64,000 nucleotides of DNA from Ruminococcus sp. (GCA_014799805.1 JAAVHJ010000003.1:1-64000), one strand, 5' to 3'; counted from the stretch's first letter, positions 52,984-61,993 are shown. Translations and numbers: made by a program. The notes: generated from the letters alone by a model not told the origin.

Positions 52984-53820
52984 ATGCGTGAAGAAATGGA
53001 AAATAGTTTAGATTTTGACGATGGGTTCGGCAGCGGTCTGGATGATTTCGATGATTTTATGGATTTCGATGATGATGACCCATTAAATGCAACGGGTGTT
53101 TCAAGAAAAAGTCTGGTTATCTTTTTCTTGATTGATACATCAGGAAGTATGAAAGGCACAAAAATGGGGGAATTAAATGCCGTTATGGAAGAATTAATTC
53201 CAGAAATCCGCCGTGTCGGTGAAGCGGATACAGACGTAAAAATTGCTGTGCTGACATTTTCAACTAATGTTATGTGGATGTATTCCGAGCCTATTTCTAT
53301 TGAAGATTTTGAATGGACAAGATTGCGTGCAGATGGTGTTACCAGTATGGGAGCAGCATTCAAAGAATTAAATATCAGAATGTCACGTAATAGCTTTTTA
53401 AATTCTCCGTCTTTATCTTTTGCACCTGTTATTTTCTTAATGACAGATGGTTATCCGTCAGATAATTACAAAGAAGGTCTTGCAGAATTACAGCAGAATT
53501 CTTGGTATAAATACGGCTTAAAAACTGCTCTTGGTATTGGGAAAGAAGCAGATGATGATATGCTTGCGGAATTCACAGGTACAAAAGATACTGTTGTACA
53601 TGCGTATTCTGGCGGACAATTGGCACATTTAATTAAAGTCATTGCTGTTACTTCTTCTCAAATTGGTAGTAAGAGCATGACACTTTCTGATGATTCCGGT
53701 CATGAATTGGGCATGGAAGATGTATTTGAAACAAAACAGAAAATGCTTGGTCAGCAGATTCAGGAAATTATTAAATCTGAGGGCTACGGCGACAATGTTC
53801 CATTCGATGCTGGCTGGTAA
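52984..53820 (+). CDS. vWA-domain protein (TerY-like)
   Basis: A 278-residue cytoplasmic protein. The first 45 residues are acidic (Asp-rich). The vWA domain has an intact MIDAS: LIDTSGSM (near residue 51), GVTSMGAAF (T near 120) and MTDGYPSD (near 154). It binds a divalent metal and probably a phosphoprotein or partner through that site. TerY proteins in TerY-P triads are vWA proteins of this size. Start at 52984 is the first ATG. An in-frame CTG ten codons upstream fits the ribosome site better and may be the real start. Confidence 0.85.
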   Translation: MREEMENSLDFDDGFGSGLDDFDDFMDFDDDDPLNATGVSRKSLVIFFLIDTSGSMKGTKMGELNAVMEELIPEIRRVGEADTDVKIAVLTFSTNVMWMYSEPISIEDFEWTRLRADGVTSMGAAFKELNIRMSRNSFLNSPSLSFAPVIFLMTDGYPSDNYKEGLAELQQNSWYKYGLKTALGIGKEADDDMLAEFTGTKDTVVHAYSGGQLAHLIKVIAVTSSQIGSKSMTLSDDSGHELGMEDVFETKQKMLGQQIQEIIKSEGYGDNVPFDAGW

Positions 53821-53856
53821 GACAGATAATAAAAAAACAGAAGGGAGGCATACACT

Positions 53857-54813
53857 ATGTATGAAGGATTTTGTCATTCTGTTATTGGTGCAAGCCATGT
53901 AGCAAAAGGGACAGTTTGTCAGGATTTTTCAAATTTCCAGTCCAACGAATCTTATTCGATTGCCGTTGTTGCAGATGGGCATGGAAGTAAGAAACATTTC
54001 AGGAGTGATGTAGGGTCACGCCTTGCTGTGCGTGCTACACTGCGTACTGTGCGTAATTTTTACAGAGACCCTGAAGAATTTGAAGAAAATTTTCTGGAAA
54101 ATCCAAAAGATATTATTACAAAAATTGAAAAACAGATTATTTCACGCTGGAATCGTGAAATTTCTAAGCATTACCGCAAAAATCCTGTTACAGATGAAGA
54201 AAAAGCCCCATTCACAGAAGAACAATATGAATCTATCAAAATGGAATCTATATATGGAACAACACTGATTGCAGTTGTAATGGGCAAAGATTATGTTTTT
54301 GGTATGCAAATTGGCGATGGAAGTCTTGTTTTGATTGATGAAGACGGTGAGGCAGAAATGCCCATTGCTGATGATGAATCTGCACCAGCAAATTTGACAG
54401 CTTCTATGTGTAATTCAAATGCAATTGACATGTTTCATAGTTTTTATCTGATAGATAATCCTATGGCAGTATTTGTATCTACAGATGGATTATTTACTTC
54501 GTTCAGAAGTGAAGATGATTTTCTGGATTATCACACAATTATTGCAAGTCATTTAGAACAAATGCCTGATTTTGACAGGGTAATTATTAGAAATTTAACC
54601 AAAAGAACAAATTTCGGCACACAGGACGATATTTCATTGTCTTGCTTGTTTAATAAAACACTTGTCGCTGAAGGAGCAGAAGCACTGAAACATCAGGTTG
54701 AAAAAAATAAAGCCCGTGCAGAAATGCGAAAAGCTGAACATCAGGCAAAACTTGCCAAACAAAGATTAAAAAATCAGCTCCGCAGAAATCCCAATATTGC
54801 TGTAGAAGAATAA
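53857..54813 (+). CDS. PP2C-family protein phosphatase
   Basis: A 318-residue PP2C-like phosphatase with its metal-binding motifs: VADGHGSKKHFRSD (near residue 32), FGMQIGDGSLVLID (near 150), VSTDGLF (near 209) and GTQDDISLSC (near 252). The last 40 residues are a basic coiled tail. It should remove phosphates placed by the kinase two genes upstream, completing the kinase/vWA/PP2C triad. GGGAGG precedes ATG 53857, 37 bp after the vWA stop. Confidence 0.9.
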   Translation: MYEGFCHSVIGASHVAKGTVCQDFSNFQSNESYSIAVVADGHGSKKHFRSDVGSRLAVRATLRTVRNFYRDPEEFEENFLENPKDIITKIEKQIISRWNREISKHYRKNPVTDEEKAPFTEEQYESIKMESIYGTTLIAVVMGKDYVFGMQIGDGSLVLIDEDGEAEMPIADDESAPANLTASMCNSNAIDMFHSFYLIDNPMAVFVSTDGLFTSFRSEDDFLDYHTIIASHLEQMPDFDRVIIRNLTKRTNFGTQDDISLSCLFNKTLVAEGAEALKHQVEKNKARAEMRKAEHQAKLAKQRLKNQLRRNPNIAVEE

Positions 54814-54842
54814 TATCATATTTGCTGATAGTAGTTCCATCA

Positions 54843-54871
54843 AGTCAGGCTTTCTGAAAAAAAGCCTGACT
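54843..54871 (+). promoter_or_regulatory. Hairpin between PP2C and deaminase-like genes
   Basis: AGTCAGGCTTT (54843-54853) and AAAGCCTGACT (54861-54871) form a perfect 11-bp stem. No T-run follows, so it looks like a processing or stability element, or a weak attenuator, not a full terminator. The ribosome site TTAAGAAAGG for the next gene follows. Confidence 0.55.
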
Positions 54872-54904
54872 ATCATGTCAGCATTAAGAAAGGCAGGTAA
54901 TTTC

Positions 54905-56098
54905 ATGGAATCAAAAGATTTTTATAATCAAGCGATAAAACTAATGAATGATATTAAAAACATTGAACCGCAACTTGTTTCTGGAAGTGATTCTGAACTT
55001 TGTGTATTAACAACAGATAAACAGACTGTTTATGCTGGTATTACAAGTGTGAAAATCAGTGACGGAAAAATTATGCGTGCATGTCCAGAATTCAACGCTA
55101 TCATGACAATGATTGCAGCTGGTGAAATTACAGTAGAAAAGCTGATCACAATTTCTTTTAACAGTAAAGAAGTCAGCCAACCTTGTCCAGAATGTGTGAA
55201 ACTGCTTTGTGATACAAATCCTGATAACAGAGATACAGAAATTTATGTATCTCCAAATCAAGTTTCAAAAGCATCAGAATTATTTACTTCTGATATAAAT
55301 ACAACAGATACAGATGTAAATATAACTACACATGAAAATAAATCAGCTCCGCTAACAGGATTTGCAACTGTTTCTGAACCAGTTTCACCTCCGCCTACAA
55401 TAAATAAATCTTCTAAAAATCCACTTCCTTCTGCGAATGATTTCCTTGGTTTTGCCACAGAAGGCGATGATTTCGGTTTTGAAGCGGCAGAAGTTCCACA
55501 AGAACCTGAAGAACAAAACGAATTTGAAGAAAAACCTACTGCAAATCAGGATAATCCGTTTTATGCTCCGCCTACCATGCAAACACCTGCACCTAATATT
55601 ATGCAACAACAATCTGTTTATCAACAACAGCCTTATCAGCAACCACAATATCAGCAATCACCTTATCAACAACAAACAGGTATGCCGAATTCTTATTATT
55701 ATCCACAATATCAGCAACCACCACAGCCTAATTCTTATTATTATAATCAACCACAAGGGCAACAAAGCATCTACATGCAACCGCAAGGACAACAAAGCCT
55801 TTACCTGCAACCTCAGCAAAGCGTATATTTAAATCAATCATCAACAAACAGTCAAGCTGTTTCTAATTATTATGGACAGCCACAACAGCAATCAAGCTAT
55901 TATTCCACACCACCTGTTGCAAAAAATCCCGAAAGCTCAACGTTCAAGAATCGGCTTGCAAATTTTATGGACGATGAAACGGGAATCCCATCAAGTCCCC
56001 AAGAAACCGCAACACTTTCTAAAGCTGAAATGCTGAAACAGGCAAAAGAAAGGAAAAAGCTTGCAAAAATGGAAGCAAAAAAACGTGGTAAAAATTAA
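54905..56098 (+). CDS. Cytidine-deaminase-like protein with long Gln/Pro/Tyr-rich tail
   Basis: A 397-residue protein. Residues about 30-125 match the cytidine deaminase fold: ELCVLTTDKQTVYAGI strands, then RACPEFNAI with zinc Cys 60 and proton-shuttling Glu 62 (CPE where most have CAE), and QPCPECVKLL with zinc Cys 94 and 97. All catalytic residues are in place, so activity is plausible, on a free nucleoside or nucleotide. Residues about 125-355 are disordered, with many PQQQ, YQQP and PQYQ repeats. The end is Lys-rich. ATG 54905 has AAAGGCAGG upstream. Last gene of the kinase cluster. Confidence 0.75.
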   Translation: MESKDFYNQAIKLMNDIKNIEPQLVSGSDSELCVLTTDKQTVYAGITSVKISDGKIMRACPEFNAIMTMIAAGEITVEKLITISFNSKEVSQPCPECVKLLCDTNPDNRDTEIYVSPNQVSKASELFTSDINTTDTDVNITTHENKSAPLTGFATVSEPVSPPPTINKSSKNPLPSANDFLGFATEGDDFGFEAAEVPQEPEEQNEFEEKPTANQDNPFYAPPTMQTPAPNIMQQQSVYQQQPYQQPQYQQSPYQQQTGMPNSYYYPQYQQPPQPNSYYYNQPQGQQSIYMQPQGQQSLYLQPQQSVYLNQSSTNSQAVSNYYGQPQQQSSYYSTPPVAKNPESSTFKNRLANFMDDETGIPSSPQETATLSKAEMLKQAKERKKLAKMEAKKRGKN

Positions 56099-56115
56099 TT
56101 TATTTTAATAATACA

Positions 56116-56143
56116 GGCTATGGCATTATGTCATAGCTTTTTT
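56116..56143 (+). terminator. Terminator of the kinase cluster
   Basis: GCTATG, a nine-base loop, CATAGC, then TTTTTT. Confidence 0.8.
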
Positions 56144-56154
56144 ATTATGTTATA

Positions 56155-56192
56155 AAAAACAGCCCCTATTTGCAATAGGGACTGTATTTGCA
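56155..56192 (-). terminator. Terminator of the pectate lyase gene
   Basis: On the minus strand CAGTCCCTATT, GCA, AATAGGGGCTG (one mismatch), then TTTTTTATA. It lies 15 bp beyond the stop codon. Confidence 0.8.
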
Positions 56193-56207
56193 ACTATTAT
56201 TTGAAAA

Positions 56208-59200
56208 TTACTGAATTGGGAAATCAGATTCTGATAATAACTTAACAACCAGTTTCATAACATTCAAAGAGTCTGCAGGCTCTACTTTCTTATTCTGGTC
56301 AACGTCAGCATTTAAGAATCCCTGTGATTCCAAAGTTCTTTGACTAAGAATTGTCTTATTCATTGTAATAATATCTAAAATATCAACCTGACCATCTACA
56401 TTCGCATCGCCCCAAACAACATTTCTTGTTGTTGTTTCCTCAGGTGTTGTTTCCTCAGGCTTTGTTTCTTCAGGCTTTGTTTCTTCGGGCTTTGTTTCTT
56501 CGGGCTTTGTTTCTTCGGGCTTTGTCTCCTCAGGTTTTGGTTCAATAGGGTCTGTTGTTGCATCAAATGAAATTGCAGGTGTTGCTGTCTGTGTCATACC
56601 ACTTGCCATATGATAACCTAATGCTGCATAAGTGCCATCAGATGGTGTTTCTGCAAAACCAGCAGGTTTTGGAGAACCGTCTGCATTTCTCCATGCAGTA
56701 TGGAAATCTGTTCCCATTTCAGGAACACTTAACGTCATGAAATCAGAATCCGCAGGTGTAATGACATCACCTAGTTTTGCACCATTGGTCATTGTTTCAC
56801 TCTTAGCAAAATAATACTTGCTGTTATAATATACAGAATTTGTCATTTCACCAACAAATTTATCGTTAGAAATCTTTATACCTTTTGCATTTGTCTTAGA
56901 AACTTTATCTGTATTAATATAAGTCATTAAATTATCAAATTTGGTCACAGTATCTGTACAACGATAAACCATATAATTCGCTTTGCCATTACCGCCAATG
57001 CCATTATTATAGGCTGTACAATTTTTCAGACTACCAAGTTTCGGATTATTATTATCCGTAAAGCCACAGTTTAAATTTTCAAATGCAAGGCAGTTTTCTA
57101 CAACATGTGCTGAACCAACACCGCCCCCGCCAAGTTTAAAGCCATTGCCATCACAATCGCCATAGCCTCTGCCATCTTCTGTGAAACCGTTTCTAAATGC
57201 AATGCAATTCTTGAGTGTAACGATACCAATCGGACCAGTTTCTGATTTTGCATATAAATCCCAGCCGTCATCAGAGTTATTATAAGAGATACAGCCGTCA
57301 AAAACATTACCTTCACCGCAAGTTAATTTTGCTGCGAAACCGTCCGCATTTTCCATAGTTTCATCATCACAGTTATTTTTTGCTGTGCAGTTTTTAATAA
57401 TATTATTAGATGGCCAATCTGCAATTGTTGCGGCATCTGTTCTATAACGTGAAATTTGCAGACCTGTATCCTGATTTGCACTAAATACCATCATTTCAAT
57501 GATATTATTATTACCAGATAAAAGCATGCCATTATCACCAGCTTTGGTAATTTCAAAGCCATAGAAATGCCAGTAAGAACCATCTAATATAATTCCTCTG
57601 TTGGCATTATCTGTTTTCATAGCAGAAAAATCAAATACAACTTTTGCATTATTATACGCACAAACTGTTTTATATTTACCTACTTCACCAGAATTATTCT
57701 GGTCAATTAAAATCGTTTCACTGAAATTATAAGTACCCTCTAACAAATATACAATACCACCAGCAGGGACATTTTGAATTGCATTTACTACGCTTGTTGG
57801 TTCTGCTACAGTTTTACCAGAGCCTGTGCCATCAGGTGATGCATAAATTACTTGTGTATAGCTTACATCTCCAGGGGTTACAGTTGGTTGTGTAGGTGTT
57901 GTTGGTTCAGTTTTATCTGTTGGCTTTGTTTCTTCTGTTGGTTTGGTAGCTTGTGTCGGTTCTGTTGCATTCGGGTCTGTAGAATCTGTAAATCCACTGC
58001 CAATTGCAACAATTCTATCTTTGTAAGCAACTAATGCATCTTTTAACGCTTGATTCACTGCATAGCTTTCATCATCTACAGAATTATCAAATTGCCATTG
58101 CAAGTCACCGCCTTGCACACGTCCAGCATTTGCTGTTACAATTGCAGGAACATCTTCTGTTTTATCTGGTGTATAGCTATACATAGTATCTGCTGTATCA
58201 AAATTATTATAACTACTACCGCCCTGTTTAGCCGTAACAGAAGATGGCACTTTTTCATCTCTGGAACTTGCCTCATAGGCATCAAATTCTGTGTTATTGC
58301 TTTGATAAGTCACATAATCTTTCTGTCCAGTCATGAAATTACCAAATGACTTGATAATACCACCATTTTCACCAGAGAATGTCCCTGTTCCATAAGCAAT
58401 ATCAGATCCCTGCATAGAGCTAAGCATAGGATATTTACAATTTCTGAAATAATTATTTTCTACAAATGCAGATGCACCTAAAGTGACACCAACACCATAT
58501 TTTGCATTGCCGTCATAATAGTTATTATAAATATGCACAGTGCAAGTTCTGATTCTTGGGTGACGTGAATCAGAATGGTCATACCAGTTATGATGATATG
58601 TAACATAATTTTCTGTCGTTTCTGATTTCATGCCTTGTAAATTACATTTGCCGTTGTCATAGAAATGATTATAAGAATGTGTTACATAAGTAGATTTTTT
58701 CGTATCTAATGCACCATCACCTTTTACTTGGTCAGCATCAGAGCCAGCATCACCATAGTAGAAATCGCAGTGATGTACCCATACATGGTCATTATCTTGT
58801 TGCAATCCGCAATTATCGCCTTCACTGCTGTTACAGTTCATAAAAGCAACATTTCTAACTTCGACATTAGAGCTGCCTTTCATGACAATTCCGAATCCAT
58901 TTATTGTTGTATCTTTGCCGATACCTTCAAGTGTTAAACCACAAGTAGCACCATCAACATATAAATCGCCTTTTGTCAAAACTTCAGGGTCAGTAATATT
59001 ACCAATAAATCTGATTACAACAGGTCCTACTTTCTCATTACTTTTTAGCCCTAAAATAATATTTTGCACACCAACTAATTCTGTGTCCTTGCCTTTTTTA
59101 TCAGGCAATGTTACTGTTACAGTATCTTTTGTTGCTTCTGTTACATAAATAACAGTTGCATTTTCTTTTAATGTTCCGTCATCGTTATAAGCACCAGAAG

Positions 59201-59633
59201 ATGTGCCATTAACAAAACCAAATCCAGAACGGTCATTTGCTGTGGAAGTGATTTTTGTTTCACCTGCTTTAGATGCATCTTCTTTACCATCAATAATTGG
59301 CACAACTTTAATCGTATGAGAACCTGCTTTTAATCCAACTGCATCTACACGGAAACAATCTGGATATTGGCGAATTAACATAGAATCAATCTGTGTGCCA
59401 TCTACATAGGCATTATAGCCTGTTGCATTGGTAACAGCTGTCCATTCTGCATAGGCACCCTCTGTATAACCATCTTGTGCAGTAAATTTCACACTGTTTT
59501 CACTTGCTGTTGCAATAATGCTATTAGCTGGAAGCGTTGTAACTGCTTGTGCCATTGTCGCACTAACTGTACCAGCCATTGTTGCCATAGCTAAAATTAC
59601 TGCCAGACAAGTTTTCATTGCTCGCATCTTCAT
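56208..59633 (-). CDS. Secreted bimodular pectate lyase (PL1 + PL9) with type I dockerin
   Basis: A 1141-residue exported enzyme. A signal peptide is at residues 1-30 (TCLAVILAMATMAGTVSATMAQA). A fibronectin-like domain follows at about 40-130. The PL1 beta-helix runs over about 150-480 with WVHHCDFYY, CNLQGMKSETTENYVTYHHNWYD and the RHPR box. A Thr/Pro linker is near 555-590. The PL9-type beta-helix (about 595-900) has NADGFAAKLTCGEGN and NNSDDGWDLY. A PEETK repeat linker leads to a C-terminal dockerin (about 1075-1141) with DANVDGQVDILDI and DVDQNKKVEPADS calcium loops. It cuts polygalacturonate at two modes and docks on a scaffoldin. It is read from its own promoter. Confidence 0.93.
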   Translation of the reverse strand: MKMRAMKTCLAVILAMATMAGTVSATMAQAVTTLPANSIIATASENSVKFTAQDGYTEGAYAEWTAVTNATGYNAYVDGTQIDSMLIRQYPDCFRVDAVGLKAGSHTIKVVPIIDGKEDASKAGETKITSTANDRSGFGFVNGTSSGAYNDDGTLKENATVIYVTEATKDTVTVTLPDKKGKDTELVGVQNIILGLKSNEKVGPVVIRFIGNITDPEVLTKGDLYVDGATCGLTLEGIGKDTTINGFGIVMKGSSNVEVRNVAFMNCNSSEGDNCGLQQDNDHVWVHHCDFYYGDAGSDADQVKGDGALDTKKSTYVTHSYNHFYDNGKCNLQGMKSETTENYVTYHHNWYDHSDSRHPRIRTCTVHIYNNYYDGNAKYGVGVTLGASAFVENNYFRNCKYPMLSSMQGSDIAYGTGTFSGENGGIIKSFGNFMTGQKDYVTYQSNNTEFDAYEASSRDEKVPSSVTAKQGGSSYNNFDTADTMYSYTPDKTEDVPAIVTANAGRVQGGDLQWQFDNSVDDESYAVNQALKDALVAYKDRIVAIGSGFTDSTDPNATEPTQATKPTEETKPTDKTEPTTPTQPTVTPGDVSYTQVIYASPDGTGSGKTVAEPTSVVNAIQNVPAGGIVYLLEGTYNFSETILIDQNNSGEVGKYKTVCAYNNAKVVFDFSAMKTDNANRGIILDGSYWHFYGFEITKAGDNGMLLSGNNNIIEMMVFSANQDTGLQISRYRTDAATIADWPSNNIIKNCTAKNNCDDETMENADGFAAKLTCGEGNVFDGCISYNNSDDGWDLYAKSETGPIGIVTLKNCIAFRNGFTEDGRGYGDCDGNGFKLGGGGVGSAHVVENCLAFENLNCGFTDNNNPKLGSLKNCTAYNNGIGGNGKANYMVYRCTDTVTKFDNLMTYINTDKVSKTNAKGIKISNDKFVGEMTNSVYYNSKYYFAKSETMTNGAKLGDVITPADSDFMTLSVPEMGTDFHTAWRNADGSPKPAGFAETPSDGTYAALGYHMASGMTQTATPAISFDATTDPIEPKPEETKPEETKPEETKPEETKPEETKPEETTPEETTTRNVVWGDANVDGQVDILDIITMNKTILSQRTLESQGFLNADVDQNKKVEPADSLNVMKLVVKLLSESDFPIQ
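56425..56545 (-). repeat. PEETK tandem repeats (15 bp) in the linker before the dockerin
   Basis: About seven near-identical 15-bp units encoding PEETK or PEETT, in phase. They form a flexible linker. The near identity implies copy-number change by slippage. Confidence 0.75.
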
Positions 59634-59696
59634 TTAAAAAATTTCCCCTTTCAAAATCAATTCAGTTATTAGAAATATAACTGTATTTTACTGTAA

Positions 59697-59725
59697 ATTA
59701 TAACAGAAATTTTACTAAAATACAA
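59697..59725 (-). promoter_or_regulatory. Promoter of the pectate lyase gene
   Basis: On the minus strand TTGTAT (59720-59725), 17 bp, TATAAT (59697-59702). The leader is about 60 nt and ends in AAAGGGG before the ATG. Confidence 0.7.
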
Positions 59726-59819
59726 TTGACGTTTTTAACAAATTATAGTTATTTTTTTATATAATTTGCATAAGAGTGAATATAGTTATATATTTAATTA
59801 ATTAAATTTGCATAACTTC

Positions 59820-59848
59820 TTGACAAGCATTAAATTTCATGCTATAAT
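59820..59848 (+). promoter_or_regulatory. Promoter of the reverse rubrerythrin gene
   Basis: TTGACA (59820-59825), 17 bp, TATAAT (59843-59848). A small dyad AACAGGgcttatCCTGTT follows at about 59859-59876, at or just past the start point, and may be an operator. No PerR box consensus was seen. Confidence 0.75.
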
Positions 59849-59907
59849 AAATTTGTAACAGGGCTTATCCTGTTATAAATTTACTTAAATAAGGAGTTTT
59901 GATTTTT

Positions 59908-60459
59908 ATGAAGACTTATGTATGTCCTGTATGTGGTTACGTTCATGAGGGCGAAGAACCACCAGAAAAATGTCCGCAATGTGGTGTAGCTGGCGAAAAA
60001 TTCATCGCAAAAGAATCTGACGAAAAGCTTGTATTTGCTTGCGAACATGAAGTCGGCATTGCAAAATCTGTCACTGACCAAGAAATTTTAGATGGTCTGC
60101 ATGCAAATTTCAATGGAGAATGTACCGAAGTTGGCATGTATCTTGCAATGGCAAGAGTCGCATTCCGTGAAGGTTATCCTGAAATTGGTCTGTACTGGGA
60201 AAAAGCTGCTTATGAAGAAGCAGAACATGCTGCAAAATTTGCAGAATTGCTTGGTGAAGTTGTTTCTTCTTCTACAAAGGAAAATCTTGAAAAGCGTGTT
60301 GCAGCTGAACATGGTGCAACTGATGGCAAATTGCAACTTGCAAAACGTGCAAAAGAATTAAATTTAGATGCAATTCATGACACTGTACATGAAATGGCAA
60401 AAGATGAAGCACGTCATGGCAAAGCGTTTGAAGGCTTATTAAAACGCTATTTTGGTTAA
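59908..60459 (+). CDS. Reverse rubrerythrin
   Basis: A 183-residue peroxide-defence protein with a rubredoxin domain at the N-terminus: CPVCGY (residues 5-10) and CPQCGVAGE (about 25-33). It is followed by a ferritin-like di-iron domain with E-x-x-H type ligands ([35 protein letters not shown]). In ordinary rubrerythrins the order is reversed. It reduces H2O2 or O2 in anaerobes. ATG 59908 has AAGGAG upstream. Single gene with strong promoter and terminator, consistent with stress induction. Confidence 0.93.
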   Translation: MKTYVCPVCGYVHEGEEPPEKCPQCGVAGEKFIAKESDEKLVFACEHEVGIAKSVTDQEILDGLHANFNGECTEVGMYLAMARVAFREGYPEIGLYWEKAAYEEAEHAAKFAELLGEVVSSSTKENLEKRVAAEHGATDGKLQLAKRAKELNLDAIHDTVHEMAKDEARHGKAFEGLLKRYFG

Positions 60460-60476
60460 TCTCAAAACATCAAAAT

Positions 60477-60510
60477 AAAAAAGAGTAGATGTGATATCTG
60501 CTCTTTTTTG
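60477..60510. terminator. Terminator of the reverse rubrerythrin gene
   Basis: AAAAAAGAGTAGAT pairs with ATCTGCTCTTTTTT (one G-U pair). Flanking A and T tracts make it usable from both sides. Confidence 0.85.
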
Positions 60511-60653
60511 TATATTTTATATAAAAATAATTTTATTTTTTTATGCATATATACAAAATTTAGAAGATTTTTAAAAAAAGTGTTGATATTTTCCCGAAAT
60601 TTGTGTCTTATTAGTAAAGGAACTATTTCTGTCACAAAGAGGAGGAAAATTTT

Positions 60654-60917
60654 ATGGCAAAAGAATATTTAAAAACCAGACAATATATGCATGTCAGAAT
60701 TAAAACTTTTCGGAAACAAGCACGTCTTACACAAGAAGAAATGTCAAAACTGCTTGGCATTAGCAGAAGAACTTATGCAAATTATGAACGTGGTATTCAT
60801 GCGATGCCTGCCGAAATATTAGTAGATATTGCAGATATCTTTCATACTAGTTTGGATTATCTCACAGGACATGAAAATTTGTTAAACAATAGGGGGGATA
60901 ATTATATTAAATTATGA
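60654..60917 (+). CDS. XRE-family transcriptional regulator
   Basis: An 87-residue protein. The helix-turn-helix domain (residues about 16-70) contains ARLTQEEMSKLLGISRRTYANYERG. There is little beyond it. GAGGAGG precedes the ATG. It heads a plus-strand group of small genes of unknown function. Its stop is next to the start of the following membrane-protein gene, so co-transcription and control of that group are likely. Confidence 0.85.
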   Translation: MAKEYLKTRQYMHVRIKTFRKQARLTQEEMSKLLGISRRTYANYERGIHAMPAEILVDIADIFHTSLDYLTGHENLLNNRGDNYIKL

Positions 60918-60918
60918 T

Positions 60919-61530
60919 TTGATTAAAAAATATAAAAAGCCTAATGCTTATAATTTATTATTTCTGGAACAGGAACTAAATCATATGCATGAAAATAGCT
61001 TTACATTAAAAAAAATAGATAATAAAAATAGATTTTATTTTAAAAAACAGCTCCCAAAAAGAAATATAAATTATTTTGTCTTAATTCCTGAATTTGCATA
61101 TGAAAGTAAACTTTGGTTTGACAGGTCTAAAAAATTAATTATAGAAACAGAACATATAGAAAAATATTTACTTGAAAATCATGTAACATATGAAAGATTT
61201 TATTGCGAAAAATTCAGTGGTTATATTTATAGATTAATAGATATTGATGATAATATATTATATCATTTAAAAAACTGTCGTTACCAAATGACAGAAAAAT
61301 TTGCCAAACAAGAAATTCCAAGATATTCTTGCTGGTCTATTTTTTGTGTTTTTGTGATAATTATCGCACAAAAGCAAAATGAGATTGCTAGCTTTGTTTA
61401 TTTTATTATTATCGGGTTAGTATTTATCTTTTTAACTTGGTCTAATATAAAAAATTTTAGAAAAATGAAACTTGATTATCGCAAAACTATCTCTGAAAAA
61501 GGTGAATTTTATGCTATATATAAAAAATAA
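60919..61530 (+). CDS. Membrane protein of unknown function
   Basis: A 203-residue protein that starts at TTG 60919, 1 bp after the regulator's stop; GGGGGG lies about 25 bp upstream, inside that gene. The first 135 residues are charged and cytoplasmic. Two TM helices follow (about 143-160 and 165-182), then a short basic tail. The layout resembles DUF2812-like proteins that occur next to small regulators, but I cannot confirm the family. Confidence 0.6.
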   Translation: MIKKYKKPNAYNLLFLEQELNHMHENSFTLKKIDNKNRFYFKKQLPKRNINYFVLIPEFAYESKLWFDRSKKLIIETEHIEKYLLENHVTYERFYCEKFSGYIYRLIDIDDNILYHLKNCRYQMTEKFAKQEIPRYSCWSIFCVFVIIIAQKQNEIASFVYFIIIGLVFIFLTWSNIKNFRKMKLDYRKTISEKGEFYAIYKK

Positions 61531-61993
61531 AACAAAAAAATCAATAAAAATTATCTCAAAAATTTTGTTATTTATTTTTATCATAATTATTTGTTCCATT
61601 TTCACGCCAATAAAAATTGCATTGAATCCAGTTAATTTTAGTTCTAATAAACCATATTTCATCGTGAAGCAAATTTCATCAGGTTCTACAGATGGTGGAC
61701 TTTGGCTTTGTATTGGAGACGAAAACGGTTTTTACACTGATAAATGTTATACAGTGGAGCTGTATGGAAAAACGCCACAAGAGATTATTACAAAAGATAT
61801 TAACGAAACAATGTTTGTAATATATCATACAGCAGGCGATAACATGGATATTAATGCAATTAACAGGATAAATTCCTGTAAATGGGATTTTCTAGGTGAT
61901 ATTCATAGAAATTCTGAATCATTAAGAATACCATTTCAGAAATATATCACAATCTACGATTTAAAATTTTTTGATTTTCTGGCAGATTACTAA
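61511..61993 (+). CDS. Membrane-anchored or secreted protein of unknown function
   Basis: A 160-residue protein from ATG 61511 (AAAGGTG upstream), overlapping the previous gene by 20 bp. One hydrophobic segment near residues 16-35 could be a membrane anchor or uncleaved signal. The rest is beta-rich (GLWLCIGDENGFYTDKCYTV). No motif recognised. Confidence 0.6.
   Translation: MLYIKNKTKKSIKIISKILLFIFIIIICSIFTPIKIALNPVNFSSNKPYFIVKQISSGSTDGGLWLCIGDENGFYTDKCYTVELYGKTPQEIITKDINETMFVIYHTAGDNMDINAINRINSCKWDFLGDIHRNSESLRIPFQKYITIYDLKFFDFLADY

Noticed and set aside
56425..56545. Second CRISPR-like regular repeat
   Set aside because: 15-bp units encode the PEETK linker of the pectate lyase; no spacers.
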